From Consotaella salsifontis (GTDB taxonomy: Bacteria > Pseudomonadota > Alphaproteobacteria > Rhizobiales > Rhizobiaceae), in the NCBI RefSeq assembly GCF_900167365.1, contig NZ_FUXL01000022.1, forward strand, positions 1 through 44,575: 44,575 bases of DNA, in the 5' to 3' direction. Below are positions 1 to 9,492 of the stretch, in pieces. A program made the translations under genes and the position numbers. The notes below the pieces were generated by a model that had not been told where the DNA came from, did not search any database, and saw only the letters and a list, made by a program, of their open reading frames with translations. Every line of letters starts with the position of its first letter. The stretch's first letter is position 1.

Positions 1-683
1 AAACCGGCGGTGAACTCGGAGAACAGCGTCGAGCCGATGCCGATGATGACTGCGAGGACGAGCACTTTGATGCCGGATGAGATGACGTTGCCGAGCACCC
101 GCTCGGCCATGAAGGCGGACTTGCCGAAGAGCCCGAAGGGGATCAGCACGAAGCCTGCGAGCGTCGTCAGCTTGAACTCGATCAGGGTGACGAAGAGCTG
201 GACGGCGAGGATGAAGAAGGCGAAGAGCACCAGCGCCCAGGCGAGGAACATGCAGGCGATCTGGATGAAGTTCTCGAAGAACGACCAATAGCCCATCAGG
301 CCGGAGATCGAGTCGAGCAGCGGGCGCCCCGCATCGAGACCGGTCTGCGCCACCTTGCCGGGGCGCAAGAGGTCGGCGGCGGTAAAGCCGGTGCCGGACG
401 CCTTCAGGCCGAGACCGGCAAAGCTTTCGAAGATGATCCTGGCGAGGCTGTTCCAGTTGGAGATCAGCCAGGCGAAGACGCCGACGAAGAGAGTCTTCCG
501 GACGAGGCGCGCGATGATGTCGTCATCGGCGCCCCAGGACCAGAAGAGGGCGGCGAGCGTCACATCGATGACGATCAGCGTGGTGGCGATGAAGGCAACC
601 TCGCCGCCGAGCAGGCCGAAGCCGGAATCGATATAGCGGGTGAAGACCTCGAGGAAGTGGTCGATGACGCCGGTGCCCTGCAT
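1..683 (-). CDS. trbL: TrbL, P-type conjugative transfer membrane protein (3' end beyond the window)
   Basis: Polytopic inner-membrane component of the P-type type IV secretion channel (VirB6-like role). The visible 227 codons begin MQGTGVIDHFLEVFTRYIDS and contain several hydrophobic segments, for example around residues 28-48, 65-80 and 140-180, plus a hydrophobic stretch near the window edge. The family is usually 400 residues or more, so about half is missing beyond position 1. It starts 4 nt after the stop of the TrbK-like gene and is the last visible gene of the leftward trb operon. In related elements trbF, trbG and trbI follow. Identification rests on sequence character plus position in a full trb order, and is secure. 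Confidence 0.92.
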   Translation of the reverse strand, partial: MQGTGVIDHFLEVFTRYIDSGFGLLGGEVAFIATTLIVIDVTLAALFWSWGADDDIIARLVRKTLFVGVFAWLISNWNSLARIIFESFAGLGLKASGTGFTAADLLRPGKVAQTGLDAGRPLLDSISGLMGYWSFFENFIQIACMFLAWALVLFAFFILAVQLFVTLIEFKLTTLAGFVLIPFGLFGKSAFMAERVLGNVISSGIKVLVLAVIIGIGSTLFSEFTAG

Positions 684-687
684 GGCG

Positions 688-999
688 CTAACGGGCCTCC
701 GGCTTTATCCGCGGCGGGACCGGCAGGCGGTCGCGGATCCAGTCGTCGTTCGCCGACAGAAAGCGGCGGCGGTTCTCCGCCCAGGTCTCGAGACAGGCGG
801 CATCGTGTATGGCGGCCTCGCCGATCCTGGCACAGCGGATCATCTCCGCCCGCAGCGGATTGGCCGGGATGGCCGAGCTCGGCACCGATGCCTCTGACGC
901 TGGTTCCTCCTCCCTTCCGGCCCCACCCAACACCGCGACGGCCAGAGCGACGGCCACGAAGACGCCGGCAGCGAGCCGGGCAAAGTGCTCCGCCTGCAT
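688..999 (-). CDS. TrbK-like small membrane/lipoprotein-type protein (putative entry exclusion, TrbK-alt)
   Basis: A 103-residue protein encoded between trbJ and trbL, the place held by the entry-exclusion protein TrbK in P-type systems. It starts MQAEHFARLAAGVFVAVALA, giving one N-terminal hydrophobic segment, followed by a soluble region with Cys residues in RCARIGEAAIHDAACLETW. That pattern matches the short TrbK-alt proteins of alphaproteobacterial elements. The start at 999 was chosen because trbJ ends 1 nt upstream (TGA-G-ATG) and it places the hydrophobic segment at the N-terminus. An upstream in-frame ATG at 1038 would lie inside trbJ. Role in exclusion is inferred from position only. 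Confidence 0.72.
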   Translation of the reverse strand: MQAEHFARLAAGVFVAVALAVAVLGGAGREEEPASEASVPSSAIPANPLRAEMIRCARIGEAAIHDAACLETWAENRRRFLSANDDWIRDRLPVPPRIKPEAR

Positions 1000-1000
1000 C

Positions 1001-1756
1001 TCAATCGCCGTAGAACATTTGCGCGCTGCCGGGTTCATAGCCGGCGCCAGGCGTCAGGAACCGTCGGCGCTGCTCGCGGCCCTGATCGGCGGCTGCCGCC
1101 TGTTCGGCCGATTGCAGCGCGTGGGCCCGTCCGTCCGCGGCAACGACAGCAACGAGATCGGCGAGCTGCTGGGCCTGCAACGCCAGGAGCTGGTTGCCGG
1201 CCTGCGTCGCCTGCAGGGCACCGGTCGCGCCCTGGCTCTCGCCAACGAGCGCCGACATCTGGGTCCGGTTGGTGTCGAGATTGCCGACGACGCCGGCCTG
1301 AACGCGCATGGCGTCCTGCAACCCCGCCACGGTGTTCTGCCAGCGAGTCTTGGCGGCTGCGATCAGGTCCTGATCGGAGGTCGAAGTCGAGGCCGCGCCA
1401 TAGGTGGAGGAAAAGGCCTGGTCGATCTCGCCGACGTCGAAGGCGATCTTCTGGGCCTGATCGAGAAGCTGCCGGGTGCGGCTGATCGACTGCTGCAGCT
1501 GCTGCAGCGAGGAGTATGGCAGGCTCGCCAGATTGCGCGCCTGGTTGATCAGCATCTGCGCTTCGTTCTGAAGCGAGGTGATCTGGTTGTTGATCTGCTC
1601 CAGCGCCCGGGCCGCCTGCAGCACGTTCTGGGCGTAGTTCGTCGGGTCGAAGACGAGCCAGGCGGCCGCAGCAGGTGTGACGGTCATCGGCGACAGAGCA
1701 ACGGGAGCGATAAGCGCCGCAGCCAGCGTCTGACAACGCAAAGCATGAGGGATCAT
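1001..1756 (-). CDS. trbJ: TrbJ, P-type conjugative transfer protein
   Basis: Periplasmic VirB5-like component of the mating channel. The 251 residues start MIPHALRCQTLAAALIAPVA, a signal peptide ending near AAA before WLVFDPTNYAQNV. The DPTNYAQNV block and the following Gln/Asn-rich helical region (QINNQITSLQNEAQML) are typical of TrbJ, and the rest is largely predicted coiled coil. The start codon overlaps the trbE stop (ATGA), which implies translational coupling. The longer open frame upstream of this ATG runs inside trbE and is not real. Confidence 0.93.
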   Translation of the reverse strand: MIPHALRCQTLAAALIAPVALSPMTVTPAAAAWLVFDPTNYAQNVLQAARALEQINNQITSLQNEAQMLINQARNLASLPYSSLQQLQQSISRTRQLLDQAQKIAFDVGEIDQAFSSTYGAASTSTSDQDLIAAAKTRWQNTVAGLQDAMRVQAGVVGNLDTNRTQMSALVGESQGATGALQATQAGNQLLALQAQQLADLVAVVAADGRAHALQSAEQAAAADQGREQRRRFLTPGAGYEPGSAQMFYGD

Positions 1757-4173
1757 GACGGCATCTCCAGATTGGCGAGATCGGCGGCCCAGGCAAGGCC
1801 GCGGCGCTTCAGCCAGGCGGCAAGGAAGCCGTCCGGGCCGTATTGCGCGAGGACATCCTCGATCTCGGTCTGGTCGGTCTTGGCGGAGGCGGCGCAAAGG
1901 GCGAGCGCGATCTCGCCGAGGCCGAGCTCGAACAGGCGGTTGCCGCGCCGGCTCTGGCAGTAGTAGTCGCGCTTCGGCGTCGCGCGGGCCAAAATCTCGA
2001 TCTGACGATCGTTGAGACCAAACTTGCGGTAGATCGATGCGATCTGCGGCTCGATCGCCCGCTCGTTCGGCAACAGGATGCGGGTGTGGCAGCTCTCGAT
2101 GATCGCCGGCGCGATCGGACTGCCGTCGATGTCGGAGAGCGACTGGGTGGCGAAGACGACGGAGGCGTTCTTCTTCCTCAACGTCTTCAGCCATTCGCGG
2201 ATCTGGCCGGCAAAGCCCTCATCATCGAGGGCGAGCCAGCCTTCGTCGATAATGAGAAGTGTCGGTGAGCCGTCGAGCCGATCCTCGATGCGGTGGAAGA
2301 GATAGGCCAGCACGGCCGAGGCCGCGCCGGTGCCGATCAGGCCCTCGGTCTCGAACGCTTGAACGGACGCTTCGCCCAGATGCTCAGCCTCGGCATCGAG
2401 CAGCCGGCCATAGGCGCCACCGAGACAATAGGGCTGCAGGGCCCGCTTGAGGACGTTCGACTGCAGGAGAACGGAGAGCCCGGTGATGGTGCGCTCGGTG
2501 ATAGGCGCCGTACTGAGCGAGGTCAGTGCCGTCCAGAGATGCTCCTTGACCTCCGGGGTGATGGCTATGCCCTCGCGCGTGAGGATCGCGACGATCCAGT
2601 CGGCCGCCCAGGCGCGCTCGGGCGTGTCGGGAATGCGCGCCAGCGGCTGCAGAGAGACAGAGGCACTCTCGGTCAGCCCGCCGCCGAGGTCGTGCCAGTC
2701 GCCGCCCATGGCCAGCGCCGCGGCGCGAATACTCCCGCCGAAGTCGAAGGCGAAGACCTGAGCGTTTCGATAGCGGCGGAACTGCAGCGCCATCAGCGCG
2801 AGCAGCACGCTCTTGCCGGCGCCGGTCGGCCCGACCACCAGCGTGTGGCCGACATCGCCGACATGGAGCGACAGGCGGAACGGCGTCGAGCCCTCCGTCT
2901 GCCCGAAGAGCATCGGCGGCGCGCCGAGATGCTCGTCTTTGTCTGGTCCCGCCCAGACCGCCGAGAGCGGGATCATGTGGGCCAGGTTCAGCGTCGAGAT
3001 CGGCGGTTGGCGGACATTAGCATAGACATGGCCCGGCAGCGAGCCGAGCCAGGCATCGACCGCGTTGATCGTCTCGGGCATCGCCGTGAAGTCGCGGCCC
3101 TGGACAACCTTCTCCACCAGCCGCAACTTCTCCTCGGCAATCCGGGGATCCTCGTCCCAGACGGTGACCGTCGCGGTGACGAAGGCGGCCCCGGCATAGT
3201 CGGCGCCCAGTTCCTGCAAAGCGAGGTCGGCATCGGCCGTCTTGTTGGCGGCGTCCGTGTCGACCAGCACCGAGGCTTCGTTGGTCAGAACCTCCTTGAG
3301 GATGGCCACAAGGGATTTGCGCTTGGCGAACCACTGCCGGCGGATTTTGGTCAGCAGCCGGACGGCATCGACCTTGTCGAGGAGGATGGCGCGGGTCGAC
3401 CAGCGATAGGCGAAGGCGAGCCGGTTCAGCTCGTCGAGAATGCCGGGCGTGGTGGCGGTCGGAAAGCCGGTGATGGTGAGAACGCGCAGATGCGCGATTC
3501 CCAGCATCGGCTCCAGGCCGCCGGTGAGCGGCTGGTCGGCGAGCAGCGCATCGAGGTGCATCGGCACCTCGGGTACGCGCACGCGCTGGCGCTTGGTCGA
3601 GATGGTGGCGTGGAGGTAGGAGAGCGTCTCGTGATCATCGAGCCATTGGCACTCAGGCATGAAGCTTTCGATGAGCTGCAGGACACGGTCGGTGCGGTCG
3701 ATGAAGCCGCGCAGGACCTCGCGGGCGTCGATGCCCTTGCCGCTCTTCCCCTCGTAGAGCCAGCCCTCGGTGCGCGCGGCCGTCTCCGCCGGCGGCAGAT
3801 AGACGAAAGTGAGAAAATAGCTCGACTCGTAATGTGCGCCTTCGGCTTCGAACTCGGCCTTGCGCTCGGCATCGACCAGCGCCGAGGCCGGATCGGGAAA
3901 GGTGCTTTCCGGATAGCGCTGCGCGCCGAGCCGAACGGCCTCGACGAAGAGTGCCCAGCCGGAGCCGAGGCGGCGGAAGGCGTTGTTGAGCCGGGCGGCA
4001 ACCGCCACCAGCTCGGCCTCCACGGCGCTGTCGAGGTCAGGCCCGCGAAACCGGGCGGTCCTTTGCAGGCTGCCGTCCTTGTTGAGGACGACGCCGGCCT
4101 CGACCAGGGCGGCCCAGGGCAGGAAGTCGGCGAGCCGAGTGGCGGTGCGGCGGTATTCGGCAAGGTTCATCAT
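1753..4173 (-). CDS. trbE: TrbE, VirB4-family conjugation ATPase
   Basis: Cytoplasmic ATPase that energises assembly and function of the type IV channel. The protein has 806 residues, the usual size. The N-terminal CagE/TrbE-VirB domain is followed by a RecA-like ATPase domain with Walker A GPTGAGKS at residues 448-455 and Walker B LLIIDEGW with Asp643-Glu644. A Gln-rich motif (FATQSLSDI) follows. Translation starts at MMNLAEYRR, 14 nt after the trbD stop. Open reading extends further upstream but overlaps trbD and trbC and can be ignored. The end overlaps trbJ by 4 nt. No damage is seen, so this ATPase should be functional. Confidence 0.96.
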   Translation of the reverse strand: MMNLAEYRRTATRLADFLPWAALVEAGVVLNKDGSLQRTARFRGPDLDSAVEAELVAVAARLNNAFRRLGSGWALFVEAVRLGAQRYPESTFPDPASALVDAERKAEFEAEGAHYESSYFLTFVYLPPAETAARTEGWLYEGKSGKGIDAREVLRGFIDRTDRVLQLIESFMPECQWLDDHETLSYLHATISTKRQRVRVPEVPMHLDALLADQPLTGGLEPMLGIAHLRVLTITGFPTATTPGILDELNRLAFAYRWSTRAILLDKVDAVRLLTKIRRQWFAKRKSLVAILKEVLTNEASVLVDTDAANKTADADLALQELGADYAGAAFVTATVTVWDEDPRIAEEKLRLVEKVVQGRDFTAMPETINAVDAWLGSLPGHVYANVRQPPISTLNLAHMIPLSAVWAGPDKDEHLGAPPMLFGQTEGSTPFRLSLHVGDVGHTLVVGPTGAGKSVLLALMALQFRRYRNAQVFAFDFGGSIRAAALAMGGDWHDLGGGLTESASVSLQPLARIPDTPERAWAADWIVAILTREGIAITPEVKEHLWTALTSLSTAPITERTITGLSVLLQSNVLKRALQPYCLGGAYGRLLDAEAEHLGEASVQAFETEGLIGTGAASAVLAYLFHRIEDRLDGSPTLLIIDEGWLALDDEGFAGQIREWLKTLRKKNASVVFATQSLSDIDGSPIAPAIIESCHTRILLPNERAIEPQIASIYRKFGLNDRQIEILARATPKRDYYCQSRRGNRLFELGLGEIALALCAASAKTDQTEIEDVLAQYGPDGFLAAWLKRRGLAWAADLANLEMPS

Positions 4174-4187
4174 TGTGCGCGCCTTCC

Positions 4188-4469
4188 TCAGAGATCCAGG
4201 TGGCCGGGAATGCGCAGATGCCGGCGCACGGCATCGGCAAACAGCGGATCGCGCCTCGCCGCCCAGACGGCGGCGAAGTGACCGATCGCCCATAGGGCAA
4301 GTCCAACCAGCCAGAGGCGCAGGCCGAGCCCGAGGACGGCGGCGAGCGTGCCGTTGAGGATGGCGATGGAGCGTGGCGCGCCGCCAAGCAGGATCGGCTC
4401 GGTCAGCGAGCGGTGCACGGCCACGCTGAAGCCGGCGACCTCGCCGGCGGAAGTGAAAGAGGCGGCCAT
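4188..4469 (-). CDS. trbD: TrbD, VirB3-like channel protein
   Basis: Small 93-residue inner-membrane protein of the VirB3/TrbD family. It carries the typical N-terminal FSVAVHRSLTEPILLGGAPR motif, then two adjacent hydrophobic segments (IAILNGTLAAVLGLGLRLWL and LVGLALWAIGHFAAVW) and a short charged C-terminus ending RIPGHLDL. Its ATG shares one base with the trbC stop (TGATG), and trbE follows 14 nt later, so it sits in the middle of a tightly coupled operon. Family and order make the call firm despite the small size. Confidence 0.93.
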   Translation of the reverse strand: MAASFTSAGEVAGFSVAVHRSLTEPILLGGAPRSIAILNGTLAAVLGLGLRLWLVGLALWAIGHFAAVWAARRDPLFADAVRRHLRIPGHLDL

Positions 4470-4816
4470 CAGACCAGCGCTCCGCCGCCGAAGGAGAAGA
4501 ACGACAGGAAGAAGCTCGAAGCGGCAAAGGCGATCGACAGGCCGAAGACGATCTGGATCAGCCGGCGAAAGCCGCCCGAGGTGTCGCCGAAGGCCAGCGA
4601 CAAGCCAGTGACGATGATGATGATCACCGCGACGATCTTCGCCACCGGCCCCTCGATGGATTCGAGGATCTGCTCCAGCGGCTCCTCCCACGGCATCGAT
4701 GAGCCGGCAGCGTGGGCGGCCGAGGCCAAGGCGATGTTGGCTGCCCCGATGGTCGCGGCTGTTGCAGTGATGCGCCGACCAAGAGATCGGCGAAGGCAAT
4801 GAGGGCGAGAGATCAT
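4469..4816 (-). CDS. trbC: TrbC, VirB2-family pilin precursor
   Basis: Pilin subunit of the conjugative pilus. The 115-residue precursor has a long basic N-terminus ([20 protein letters not shown]), a signal-peptide-like hydrophobic stretch ending near SAAHAAG, then two membrane segments separated by a short loop (IVAVIIIIVTGLSLAFG and LIQIVFGLSIAFAASSFFLS). RP4-type TrbC is processed and cyclised by TraF, and a TraF-like peptidase is encoded at 40444-40989. The start overlaps the end of trbB by 4 nt and the stop overlaps the start of trbD by one base. Confidence 0.92.
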   Translation of the reverse strand: MISRPHCLRRSLGRRITATAATIGAANIALASAAHAAGSSMPWEEPLEQILESIEGPVAKIVAVIIIIVTGLSLAFGDTSGGFRRLIQIVFGLSIAFAASSFFLSFFSFGGGALV

Positions 4817-5799
4817 GCGCGGTCTCCGGTGCGAGGCGGAAGGGTGGGCGTGATGCGGTAGTCGCCATGGCGGTCGAGACCGACGACGCGGGAAAGCTCG
4901 GCGAGGCGGCGTGAGGATCCTCGGCCGGAGAGCACGGCGACGAGATCGATGGTCTCGGCGATCAGCGCCCGCGGGACGGTGACAACGGCTTCCTGGATGA
5001 GCTGCTCCAGCCGCCGCAGCGCGCCGATGGCGGAGCCGGCATGAATGGTGCCGATGCCTCCAGGATGGCCGGTGCCCCAGGCCTTCAGGAGATCGAGCGC
5101 CTCCGGCCCCCGCACTTCGCCGATGGGTATGCGGTCGGGCCGAAGGCGCAACGATGAGCGCACCAGATCGGAGAGCGAGGCGACACCGTCCTTGGTGCGC
5201 AAGGCGACGAGGTTTGGCGCGGCGCACTGCAACTCGCGCATATCCTCGATCAGCACCACGCGATCGGCGGTGCGGGCGACTTCGGCGAGCAGCGCGTTGG
5301 TGAGCGTCGTCTTGCCGGTGGAAGTGCCACCGGCGACAAGGATGTTCTTCCGCTCGGTGACAGCCTGGCGCAGCTGCGCGGCCTGATCGGCGCTCATGAT
5401 GCCGGCAGCAACGTAGTCCTCCAGTGTGAACACGGCGACCGCCGGCTTGCGAATGGCGAAGGCCGGTGCGGCGACGACCGGCGGCAGCAAACCCTCGAAC
5501 CGCTCACCGGTCTCCGGAAGTTCGGCCGAAACGCGCGGCGCGCCCGCATGAACCTCTGCGCCGACATGATGGGCGACGAGCCGGACGATCCGCTCGCCGT
5601 CGGCCGCAGAGAGTCTCTCGCCGGTTTCGGCCAGCCCTTCGGCGAGCCGATCGATCCAGAGCCGGCCATCGGGGTTCAGCATCACCTCGACGACGCCCGG
5701 ATCCTCCAGGTATCCGGCAATCGCCGGTCCCAGCGCCGTGCGCAGCATGCGCGCCCCGCGTGAGACCGCCTCCGAATGCTGATGCGAAGAAACCGCCAT
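4813..5799 (-). CDS. trbB: TrbB, VirB11-family traffic ATPase
   Basis: Hexameric cytoplasmic ATPase of the type IV secretion system. Length 328 residues, normal for TrbB. Visible motifs are Walker [10 protein letters not shown] (residues 157-165), an Asp-box region [12 protein letters not shown], and the His-box [13 protein letters not shown] near residues 244-255. It is the first trb gene. A 182-nt gap separates it from the CopG gene upstream, and that gap may hold a secondary promoter, though no clear -35/-10 pair stands out. It overlaps trbC by 4 nt. Confidence 0.95.
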   Translation of the reverse strand: MAVSSHQHSEAVSRGARMLRTALGPAIAGYLEDPGVVEVMLNPDGRLWIDRLAEGLAETGERLSAADGERIVRLVAHHVGAEVHAGAPRVSAELPETGERFEGLLPPVVAAPAFAIRKPAVAVFTLEDYVAAGIMSADQAAQLRQAVTERKNILVAGGTSTGKTTLTNALLAEVARTADRVVLIEDMRELQCAAPNLVALRTKDGVASLSDLVRSSLRLRPDRIPIGEVRGPEALDLLKAWGTGHPGGIGTIHAGSAIGALRRLEQLIQEAVVTVPRALIAETIDLVAVLSGRGSSRRLAELSRVVGLDRHGDYRITPTLPPRTGDRA

Positions 5800-5981
5800 C
5801 TTGTCCCCATTGCCGGCGGCCCGCCGACGGCGGCTCCGGATCGGGGACGATTAAGAGAACCGGAAAAGGGACGAGTTCAACAGGTCCCGGACAGCCGTCG
5901 TAGCCTGGCGAAGAAAGACAGGCGATCGGCGAAGTGGCGTTCAGCGAGGGTGTGGACGACGACGACCTATCACTCGTTGTG

Positions 5982-6401
5982 CTATGGATCGATATCCTCG
6001 GAGATCTCTTGCCTGAGCTTTGGGCCCTTGGCGAGCCGTCGGCCGAGCGCCGCGACGAAGGCATCGTAGCGTTCGCCGGCCTGAGCGCGTGCGGCCGCCT
6101 GCGTGGTCTCTGGCAGCGGCGGATTGGAGATCAGCCAGAAGCGCACGAAGAGGGCGAGCATCTCGACCGAGATGCCGAGATCACGCTCGATCCGTGTCAG
6201 CCGGCGATCAAGCTGGTCGAGACGCTTGGTCGTGGCCGCTTCCTGCCGCTCGGCAGCATCCGGGGACAGGAAGGAGGCGATCGCCGCTTCGGCGACGAGG
6301 GACCGCGAATGGTCGCGGCGGGCGGCATATTCGGCGAGAGCCTTCATGATCGGCGGATCGAGATAGACCGACAGGCGCTGCTTCTTTTGCGGCTTGTTCA
6401 T
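5982..6401 (-). CDS. CopG-family ribbon-helix-helix protein of the conjugation region
   Basis: A 139-residue protein with an N-terminal ribbon-helix-helix DNA-binding region (KKQRLSVYLDPPIMKALAEY followed by two helices), a charged coiled middle (TTKRLDQLDRRLTRIERDLG) and a hydrophobic patch (VEMLALFVRFWLISNPPLP) that is conserved in such proteins next to traG. It lies 7 nt downstream of traG and upstream of trbB. Ribbon-helix-helix proteins in this position often act as auxiliary relaxosome or transfer-gene regulators. The specific role here is inference. Confidence 0.85.
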   Translation of the reverse strand: MNKPQKKQRLSVYLDPPIMKALAEYAARRDHSRSLVAEAAIASFLSPDAAERQEAATTKRLDQLDRRLTRIERDLGISVEMLALFVRFWLISNPPLPETTQAAARAQAGERYDAFVAALGRRLAKGPKLRQEISEDIDP

Positions 6402-6408
6402 CGGCGCC

Positions 6409-8400
6409 TCACAAATCCATGCCGTCGGCGGGATCGAGCGAAACCTGCCGCGCCACGCCCTGCATCAGCCGGTCGACGCGGCCGATCCGCGCCGCGTCGT
6501 CATCAGCGTCCGCATCGAAGTCGAGATCGAATTCGTTGGTGGGCGGCATCGCCGGTTGTTCGATCGGTTGGACGCGGGCCAGCTCCGGCTGCTTGCGGCG
6601 CTCTGAGCCTGCGGGGTCCTCATCGTCGCCGGAGGCGCCGTTGGCAGTCTCTGCGGCGCTTGCCGGCTGGGTCGGCATCGGCAATGTGCTCCAATCGTCG
6701 GCAGCCGAAGCGTCCTGCTTGATCAGCACCGGCGGCGGCAGCACCCGCTCGGCAAACCTCGCGTCCTCGAAGTACCGCGCCTTCTTCGCCCGGATCGGCG
6801 GTGTGCCTGCCACCATGACCATCTCGTCCGCCGGCGGCAGTTGCATCACCTCGCCGGGCGTCAGCAGCGGCCGCGCCGTCTCCGAACGCGACACCATCAG
6901 ATGGCCGAGCCAGGGCGACAACCGATGGCCGGCATAATTCTTCATCGCCCGTAGCTCCGTGGCGGTACCCAGGGCGTCCGATACGCGTTTGGCGGTGCGC
7001 TCGTCGTTGGTCGCAAAGCTCACCCGGACATGGCAGTTGTCGAGGATCGAGTTGTTCGGTCCATAGGCCTTCTCGATCTGGTTCAGCGACTGCGCGATGA
7101 GGAAGGCCTTCAGCCCATAGCCCGCCATGAAGGCGAGCGCGCTTTCGAAGAAGTCGAGCCGCCCCAGCGCCGGAAACTCGTCCAGCATCAGCAAGAGCCG
7201 ATGTCGGTTGCCCTTCGCTTGCAGATCCTCCGTCAGCCTGCGGCCGATCTGGTTGAGGATCAGGCGGATCAGCGGCTTGGTGCGGGCGATGTCGGAGGGC
7301 GGCACGACGAGGTAGAGCGTCACCGGCTGTGCACCGCTGACGATGTCCGCGATGCGCCAGTCGCAGCGCCGCGTCACCTCGGCCACGACCGGATCGCGGT
7401 AGAGGCCGAGGAACGACATGGCGGTGGAGAGGACGCCGGAGCGCTCGTTGTCCGACTTGTTGAAGAGTTCGCGCGCCGCGCTGGCAATGACGGGGTGCGG
7501 CCCGGCATCGCCCAGATGCGGCGTCTTCATCATCGCGGCGAGCGTCGCCTCGATCGGTCGGCGAGGATCGGAGAGGAAGGCGGCAACGCCAGCCAGCGTC
7601 TTATCCTCTTCGGCATAGAGGACATGGAGGATGGCGCCGACGAGCAGCGCGTGGCTGGTCTTCTCCCAGTGGTTCCGCTTCTCGAGCGAGCCTTCCGGAT
7701 CGACCAGGATGTCGGCGATGTTCTGGACGTCGCGAACCTCCCATTCGCCTCGACGAACTTCGAGCAGCGGATTGTAGGCGGCCGACTTCGGATTGGTCGG
7801 GTCGAACAGCAGCACGCGGCCGTGCCGCGCACGAAAGCCGGCGGTGATCTGCCAGTTCTCGCCCTTGATGTCGTGAACGATCGCCGAGCCTGGCCAGGTC
7901 AGCAGCGACGGCACGACGAGACCGACGCCCTTGCCGGAGCGTGTCGGGGCAAAGCACAGCACGTGCTCAGGTCCATCATGGCGGAGGTAATGGCAATCGA
8001 GCTTGCCGAGCACGACGCCGTCGGACCCAAGCAGCCCAACCGCCTTCACCTCATCCGGCCGCGCCCAGCGGGCTGAGCCGAAGGTCTCGGCGTTCTTCGC
8101 CTCTCGCGCCCGCCAAACGGACAGGCCGATCGCGACTGCGATCGCGAGGAAGCCACCCGAGGCGGCGATGTACGCGCCCTCGACGAAGATCGGCGGCGCA
8201 TAGGCGTCGTAGAAATACCACCACCAGAAGAAGGACGGTGGAGCGTAGACCGGCCAGCCCCCGAGCTCGAACCATGACGTTCCAAGCTGCGCCTGAAACC
8301 CCAGCCGCCAGGCCGTCCACTCCGTCGCCGTCCACGTCGTCACCAGGACGATCGCAACGACGATGACAATCTGCCCCCAGAGGATCTTCGATGCCGGCAC
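6409..8400 (-). CDS. traG: TraG, VirD4-family type IV coupling protein
   Basis: Membrane-anchored ATPase that links the relaxosome to the secretion channel. The 663-residue protein starts with GTG (PASKILWGQIVIVV), preceded by AGGAG, chosen because the first transmembrane helix begins directly after it. A second membrane segment spans about residues 75-95. Walker A PTRSGKGV is at 152-159, and Walker B LLLMLDEFPALGR lies in the C-terminal half, followed by FLIAQSLNQIEKAYG. The C-terminus is acidic (DLDFDADADDD). The gene begins the left conjugation block. Upstream of it the backbone is interrupted by the 29-kb cargo, so it must be read from a promoter in or near 8401-8728 or from the cargo side. 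Confidence 0.96.
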   Translation of the reverse strand: MPASKILWGQIVIVVAIVLVTTWTATEWTAWRLGFQAQLGTSWFELGGWPVYAPPSFFWWWYFYDAYAPPIFVEGAYIAASGGFLAIAVAIGLSVWRAREAKNAETFGSARWARPDEVKAVGLLGSDGVVLGKLDCHYLRHDGPEHVLCFAPTRSGKGVGLVVPSLLTWPGSAIVHDIKGENWQITAGFRARHGRVLLFDPTNPKSAAYNPLLEVRRGEWEVRDVQNIADILVDPEGSLEKRNHWEKTSHALLVGAILHVLYAEEDKTLAGVAAFLSDPRRPIEATLAAMMKTPHLGDAGPHPVIASAARELFNKSDNERSGVLSTAMSFLGLYRDPVVAEVTRRCDWRIADIVSGAQPVTLYLVVPPSDIARTKPLIRLILNQIGRRLTEDLQAKGNRHRLLLMLDEFPALGRLDFFESALAFMAGYGLKAFLIAQSLNQIEKAYGPNNSILDNCHVRVSFATNDERTAKRVSDALGTATELRAMKNYAGHRLSPWLGHLMVSRSETARPLLTPGEVMQLPPADEMVMVAGTPPIRAKKARYFEDARFAERVLPPPVLIKQDASAADDWSTLPMPTQPASAAETANGASGDDEDPAGSERRKQPELARVQPIEQPAMPPTNEFDLDFDADADDDAARIGRVDRLMQGVARQVSLDPADGMDL

Positions 8401-8728
8401 GCGCGTCTCCTTTCTGGAGAAGGTCGGGCAGGGCGCCGGGGCGGTTCAAGCGGCTATCGGGAGATCGGCGGCGTGATCGTGCTGTGGCGGAGAAAGACAG
8501 AGAATGGCCGCGATGCACGATCTGGATAAAAGGTCATAGCTATTGCAATGGACGCCGTCTGCCCTGTTACGATCCGTGACAAAGCTCGACGTTTGAAGAC
8601 CTGGCGGGCAAACTCCGAAGACAGCAGCGCCTTAGGCTGATCAGCGAGTTGGGACACAAGGCACTGGGCACCGAACGGTGTGCAGTACCGAAGGTGAACC
8701 GACGTTCGATTCGATCGGGAGAGTTTCC
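8401..8728. promoter_or_regulatory. Divergent intergenic region between traG and the SH3 protein gene
   Basis: 328 bp with no convincing gene. It contains the AGGAG ribosome site of traG at about 8410-8415 (minus) and GGGAGAG before the plus-strand gene at 8729. A somewhat AT-richer stretch at 8520-8580 could contain promoters, but I see no unambiguous -35/-10 pair. This is the left boundary between conjugation backbone and cargo. Confidence 0.5.
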
Positions 8729-9391
8729 ATGCGAAACACGCTGCTTGCGACGATTCTGCTGGTGGTCGGCGCGCTTGCGCCGACTGGCGCTCTGGCCGCT
8801 TCTTCAGCAGTTGCGACGGCCGACGTCAACATGCGTGCCGGTCCCGGCACTCGCTACCCGGCCATCCGGGTCGTGCCAAACGGCGGACGTGTTACAACCT
8901 ATGGCTGCCTCGCCGACTATTCCTGGTGCGACACGAGTTACGGCGGCGCCCGCGGCTGGGTGTCGGCACACTATCTGACGACTGTTGTCGACGGCTCTAC
9001 CGTCGTCGTCGGACCGCGCGTCGGACTGCCGGTTGTGGTCTTCAATGCGGCCTACTGGGACCACTACTATACGAACTACCCCTGGTACTATCGCGGCCCC
9101 GCCTACTACGGTGCGCCGCCGCCTTATGGCCCGCCTCCGGGAAGCACCGTGACTCGTGGCTGCGGCCCGCATGGCTGCGGCGGCACGGTCACCGGACCTT
9201 ACGGCGGCAGCGCCACCGGGGCCCGCGGCTGCGGTCCTCGCGGATGTGGCGGCGCCGGCACGATCACCGGTCCCAACGGAGGTACCATCCAGGGCGCCCG
9301 CGCGTGTGGCCCCCGCGGCTGTGTCGGTGGCTATCGGGCCGTTGGCCCCAATGGCGGCACCCGTGCGGGTGTCGGGGGCTTCCGTCGGTAA
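8729..9391 (+). CDS. Secreted SH3-domain protein with C-terminal Cys/TGP repeats
   Basis: A 220-residue exported protein: signal peptide (MRNTLLATILLVVGALAPTG, cleavage near ALAAS), then a bacterial SH3 domain at about residues 28-86 with the classic start ADVNMRAGPGTRYPAIRVVP and end GWVSAHYL. A Tyr/Pro-rich linker (YPWYYRGPAYYGAPPPYG) leads to a Gly-rich tail with three CGPxGC units (Cys145/150, 168/173, 193/198), each followed by a GP(N/Y)GG block. The start was set at 8729 because it opens the signal peptide and has GGGAGAG upstream. SH3b domains usually bind peptidoglycan or other envelope ligands. The repeat tail resembles the protein at 17302-17616. Exact function unknown. Confidence 0.85.
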   Translation: MRNTLLATILLVVGALAPTGALAASSAVATADVNMRAGPGTRYPAIRVVPNGGRVTTYGCLADYSWCDTSYGGARGWVSAHYLTTVVDGSTVVVGPRVGLPVVVFNAAYWDHYYTNYPWYYRGPAYYGAPPPYGPPPGSTVTRGCGPHGCGGTVTGPYGGSATGARGCGPRGCGGAGTITGPNGGTIQGARACGPRGCVGGYRAVGPNGGTRAGVGGFRR

Positions 9392-9492
9392 GGCCCCGCG
9401 CCATAATGCCCGGACGCATACCGAGGCGGCCAGTCGCACCACGGAACAAATCGGCCGCCGACCTTTCCCCTCGAACGTTCAAAGGACTTTCC

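Noticed and set aside
2293-4281. Rightward open frame of 662 codons over trbE
   Set aside because: Antisense to an intact VirB4-family gene; composition typical of a shadow frame.
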